Part shown: positions 6,577-7,943 of the stretch, in pieces | How positions within the stretch are numbered: position 1 is the stretch's first letter | Layout of the letters: each line of letters opens with the position of its first letter | Assembly: GCA_045122835.1 (NCBI GenBank) | Contig: JBGVIB010000119.1 | Location: forward strand, 1 to 7,943 | Source of the DNA: JBGVMW01 sp045122835 | Lineage (GTDB): Bacteria; Bacillota; Clostridia; Lachnospirales; Lachnospiraceae | Direction: 5' to 3' | Length of the DNA stretch: 7,943 bases | Position numbers and translations under genes: made by a program | The notes under the pieces: model-generated | Database searches by the model: none | Told to the model about the DNA's origin: nothing | What the model saw: only the letters and a program-made list of their open reading frames with translations

Positions 6577-7245
6577 ATGGAAATCAATTTAATCGTAATT
6601 ATTACACTTATGATAATAGGAGTATGTGCATTTCTTGGATACACAAAAGGTTTTTTAAAAATGGCACTATCCCTTGTAGCATTTATTGCAGCTACGATAC
6701 TTGTTAATTTTATTGCCCCTTACATATCTGTTTTTTTAGAGCAGAGTACGCCAGTATATGATATGGTAAGGGAACATTGTATAGAGTCTTACCAGTTAGA
6801 AACAGTAGACAGCATGGAAAGTGCACTGGAAGATTATCCAATGGCAGATTACCTGATACAAATGTTTGAAAAATCTGGTGGAAGTAATGTAGTACAGGAA
6901 TATGGGGAAAAAGCAGGAGAATTTATAGCAGATATGCTGGCTCAGATGATTATACGAACTGCTTCATATGTAATTGCCATTGTTATAGTAATGATTGGAT
7001 TTTGGGTATTGTTTATTGCCCTTGATATAGTAGGGCGCATTCCGGTGATAAAAGGAATTAATAAGTTTGCCGGTCTGGCGGCAGGCCTGTTAGAGGGTGT
7101 TGTGGTAGTCTGGATTGTTTATCTGGTGATACTGATGTGTTCCGGATACGATTGGAGCAAGACTGCAATGGAAATGATTTATCAAAATGAGATTACAAAA
7201 TTCCTTTATAACAGTAATATTATACTTCGTATTATAATTGGATAA
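6577..7245 (+). CDS. cvpA: CvpA-family membrane protein
   Basis: A 222-aa inner-membrane protein with four predicted helices (about 4-20, 27-50, 126-150, 166-187). Family marks are GYTKGFLKMALSLVAFIAA (21-39) near the N-terminus and IPVIKGINKFAGLAAGLLEGVVVVWIV (155-181) in the C-terminal half, with Gly-rich helix packing. A ~75-residue acidic loop (51-125) separates the helix pairs and is longer than in many members. CvpA was first tied to colicin V production in E. coli. Homologues are broadly linked to envelope integrity, and the molecular role is not established. ATG 6577 is the only reasonable start because an in-frame TAA lies at 6568-6570, but no Shine-Dalgarno directly precedes it; see the hairpin and upstream frame at 6532-6570. 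It follows the DUF5711-like gene by 106 nt without a terminator. Confidence 0.88.
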   Translation: MEINLIVIITLMIIGVCAFLGYTKGFLKMALSLVAFIAATILVNFIAPYISVFLEQSTPVYDMVREHCIESYQLETVDSMESALEDYPMADYLIQMFEKSGGSNVVQEYGEKAGEFIADMLAQMIIRTASYVIAIVIVMIGFWVLFIALDIVGRIPVIKGINKFAGLAAGLLEGVVVVWIVYLVILMCSGYDWSKTAMEMIYQNEITKFLYNSNIILRIIIG

Positions 7246-7261
7246 TGGGAAAGATGTTTTT

Positions 7262-7292
7262 GGGGCGCTTCGCATAAGGAGGTGTCCCTTTT
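7262..7292 (+). terminator. possible weak terminator after cvpA
   Basis: GGGGCGC (7262-7268) can pair with GTGTCCC (7282-7288) using two G-U pairs around a 13-nt loop, followed by four T residues. It sits 16 nt after the cvpA stop codon, where a terminator would be expected. The short T-run makes it weak. Confidence 0.4.
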
Positions 7293-7444
7293 ACATATGT
7301 AATGAAGAAAATACAGTTTGATGATAAAGAGAGCATGGAAAGTTGCAAATACGCTCTAGTAAACTATTTATTGGTCTAAAAATTAAGATTATAGTTCGTT
7401 CATAGGAAGTTTGCGTACGAAATGTAAGGAGTAAGAAAAAAATG
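7293..7444. other. A/T-rich intergenic stretch without supported genes
   Basis: Only short frames are present. ATG 7302 opens 25 codons without a correctly placed ribosome binding site. No clear promoter or hairpin was found, apart from a short TTCGT...ACGAA inverted pair around 7397-7421. The stretch may act as upstream promoter region for the rRNA operon. Confidence 0.5.
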
Positions 7445-7454
7445 AAAAAAGTAG

Positions 7455-7483
7455 TTGACATACAATGAAAAAGATGATATATT
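7455..7483 (+). promoter_or_regulatory. rRNA promoter P1
   Basis: TTGACA (7455-7460), 17-bp spacer, TATATT (7478-7483), with an A-tract directly upstream (7445-7450) resembling an UP element. The predicted start lies around 7487-7491. Confidence 0.8.
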
Positions 7484-7488
7484 ATCAC

Positions 7489-7510
7489 TTGCCCGCTGTT
7501 AAACGGGCAA
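7489..7510 (+). other. hairpin at the P1 start site
   Basis: TTGCCCG (7489-7495) pairs perfectly with CGGGCAA (7504-7510) around an 8-nt loop. An A-run, not a T-run, follows on this strand, so it is not a plus-strand terminator. It would fold at the very 5' end of the P1 transcript. Confidence 0.6.
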
Positions 7511-7529
7511 AAAAATGTAAAAAAAGTAG

Positions 7530-7558
7530 TTGACAAAATCAAATGCTTATGATATTCT
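7530..7558 (+). promoter_or_regulatory. rRNA promoter P2
   Basis: TTGACA (7530-7535), 17-bp spacer, TATTCT (7553-7558), A-tract upstream (about 7519-7525). The base 7 nt after the -10 box is G7565, so transcripts could begin with GTP, a feature linked to growth-rate and stringent control of Bacillus rRNA promoters. Confidence 0.85.
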
Positions 7559-7565
7559 ATCAAAG

Positions 7566-7583
7566 TTGCTGATAAGTCAGCAA
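7566..7583 (+). other. hairpin at the P2 start site
   Basis: TTGCTGA (7566-7572) pairs with TCAGCAA (7577-7583) around the tetraloop TAAG. It begins one base after the predicted start G7565. Confidence 0.6.
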
Positions 7584-7604
7584 AAAAGAAAATTAAAAAA
7601 GTTG

Positions 7605-7633
7605 TTGACAAGATGAAAAACTTATGATATGAT
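7605..7633 (+). promoter_or_regulatory. rRNA promoter P3
   Basis: TTGACA (7605-7610), 17-bp spacer, TATGAT (7628-7633; 5/6), A-tract upstream (7595-7600). The predicted start is G7640. It is the promoter nearest the 16S gene, giving a pre-16S leader of ~170 nt. Confidence 0.88.
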
Positions 7634-7640
7634 ATAAAAG

Positions 7641-7657
7641 TTGCTGGTCAACAGCGA
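7641..7657 (+). other. hairpin at the P3 start site
   Basis: TTGCTG (7641-7646) pairs with CAGCGA (7652-7657), including one G-U pair, around loop GTCAA. It begins one base after the predicted start G7640. Confidence 0.5.
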
Positions 7658-7662
7658 AGAAA

Positions 7663-7676
7663 CTTGAAAACTAAAC
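7663..7676 (+). promoter_or_regulatory. boxA-like rRNA antitermination site
   Basis: CTTGAAAACTAAAC strongly resembles the TTTGAAAACT-type boxA found in Firmicutes rRNA leaders, where NusB/NusE (S10) load to prevent premature termination. A weaker copy, CTTGAAAA, follows at 7689-7696. Confidence 0.6.
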
Positions 7677-7810
7677 AGTGAACCAGACCTTGAAAATTCT
7701 TTTGAAGATTATTTAAGGAATGTAAACCTTTATTTCATTATGAAGTATAAAATTACAGTAAAGACGTTTATGAAACAAGCCAAGCTTGATTCTGAATGTT
7801 CAGGAAAACT
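7677..7810 (+). other. pre-16S leader with processing-type hairpins
   Basis: The spacer between boxA and mature 16S has no gene. Two short hairpins lie just before 16S: CAAGC (7776-7780) with GCTTG (7784-7788), and CTGAA (7792-7796) with TTCAG (7799-7803). This region normally pairs with sequence beyond the 16S 3' end to form an RNase III processing stem, but that partner is outside the window. Confidence 0.55.

Positions 7811-7943
<133 letters not shown>

Larger units (their letters stand above)
7445..7660 (+). repeat. three tandem ~75-bp rRNA promoter units
   Basis: Three units share AAAAAAGTAGTTGACA (third unit AAAAAAGTTGTTGACA), then a -10 box, a start-site hairpin and an A-rich tail. 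The -35 boxes begin at 7455, 7530 and 7605, exactly 75 bp apart, and the -10 boxes keep the same period. Units 2 and 3 match at 35 of 42 positions from the -35 box (7530-7571 against 7605-7646). Unit 1 is more diverged. Confidence 0.85.

Noticed and set aside
7302..7379. 25-codon plus-strand frame (MKKIQFDDKESME...)
   Set aside because: The only AAGGAGG nearby (7276-7282) is ~19 nt from its ATG and partly inside the putative terminator, so translation is not supported.
7442..7468. eight-codon frame MKKVVDIQ with AAGGAG at 7426-7431
   Set aside because: It overlaps the A-tract and -35 box of rRNA promoter P1, so it would not be on the main transcript; chance occurrence is the simpler reading.
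7489..7510. perfect GC-rich hairpin read as a terminator
   Set aside because: It is followed by an A-run on the plus strand, and on the minus strand the T-run precedes the stem, so neither strand gives an intrinsic terminator.
7291..7611. 106-codon open frame on the minus strand
   Set aside because: It runs antisense through the rRNA promoter repeats. Its repeated STTFF-type segments are just the complement of the tandem A-tract and TTGACA boxes, and it has no ribosome binding site or known motif.
7445..7660. CRISPR-like repeat array
   Set aside because: The repeated units are whole promoters (A-tract, -35, -10, hairpin) with similarity across the unit and no unique spacers; only three copies, and no cas genes.

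Overview
The window looks like a chromosomal piece of a low-GC Gram-positive anaerobe of the class Clostridia, most likely Lachnospiraceae. The main evidence is the first ~133 nt of a 16S rRNA gene at the right edge, whose V1 hairpin region resembles Dorea/Coprococcus-type sequences as I remember them. A tRNA-Tyr T-box leader, strong AGGAGG-type ribosome binding sites and A-rich rRNA promoters agree with this. Genus cannot be fixed from what is visible.

Left third (80-1829, minus strand): a compact three-gene operon, lrgA - lrgB - HAD phosphatase of the phosphoglycolate phosphatase type, read from a promoter near 1877-1905. LrgA starts with TTG. LrgAB homologues move small carboxylates such as pyruvate or glycolate, so pairing them with a phosphatase that could make glycolate suggests a metabolite repair and export unit. 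Positions 1-50 hold a short GC-rich fragment that I cannot identify.

Middle (about 2009-3822, plus strand): a sigma-A type promoter, a complete T-box riboswitch with a UAC (Tyr) specifier, antiterminator and terminator, a roughly 200-nt spacer with small repeats, and tyrS (tyrosyl-tRNA synthetase) with its own terminator.

Right-centre (3906-7245, plus strand): three membrane-protein genes that probably form one transcription unit. The first encodes a 430-aa single-pass protein whose cytosolic N-terminal domain resembles an MPN/JAB domain lacking the JAMM metal ligands, followed by an acidic extracellular linker and a C-terminal LysM domain. The second encodes a single-pass protein with an extracytoplasmic beta-propeller-like domain (DUF5711-like). 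The third encodes a CvpA-family four-helix membrane protein, preceded by a hairpin and a tiny upstream reading frame. Together they look like an uncharacterised cell-envelope module.

Right edge (7246-7943): a weak terminator, an A/T-rich stretch without convincing genes, then three rRNA promoters spaced exactly 75 bp apart. Each is followed at its predicted start site by a small RNA hairpin. A boxA-like antitermination site, a pre-16S leader with two hairpins, and the 5' end of the 16S rRNA gene (cut by the window edge) complete the region.
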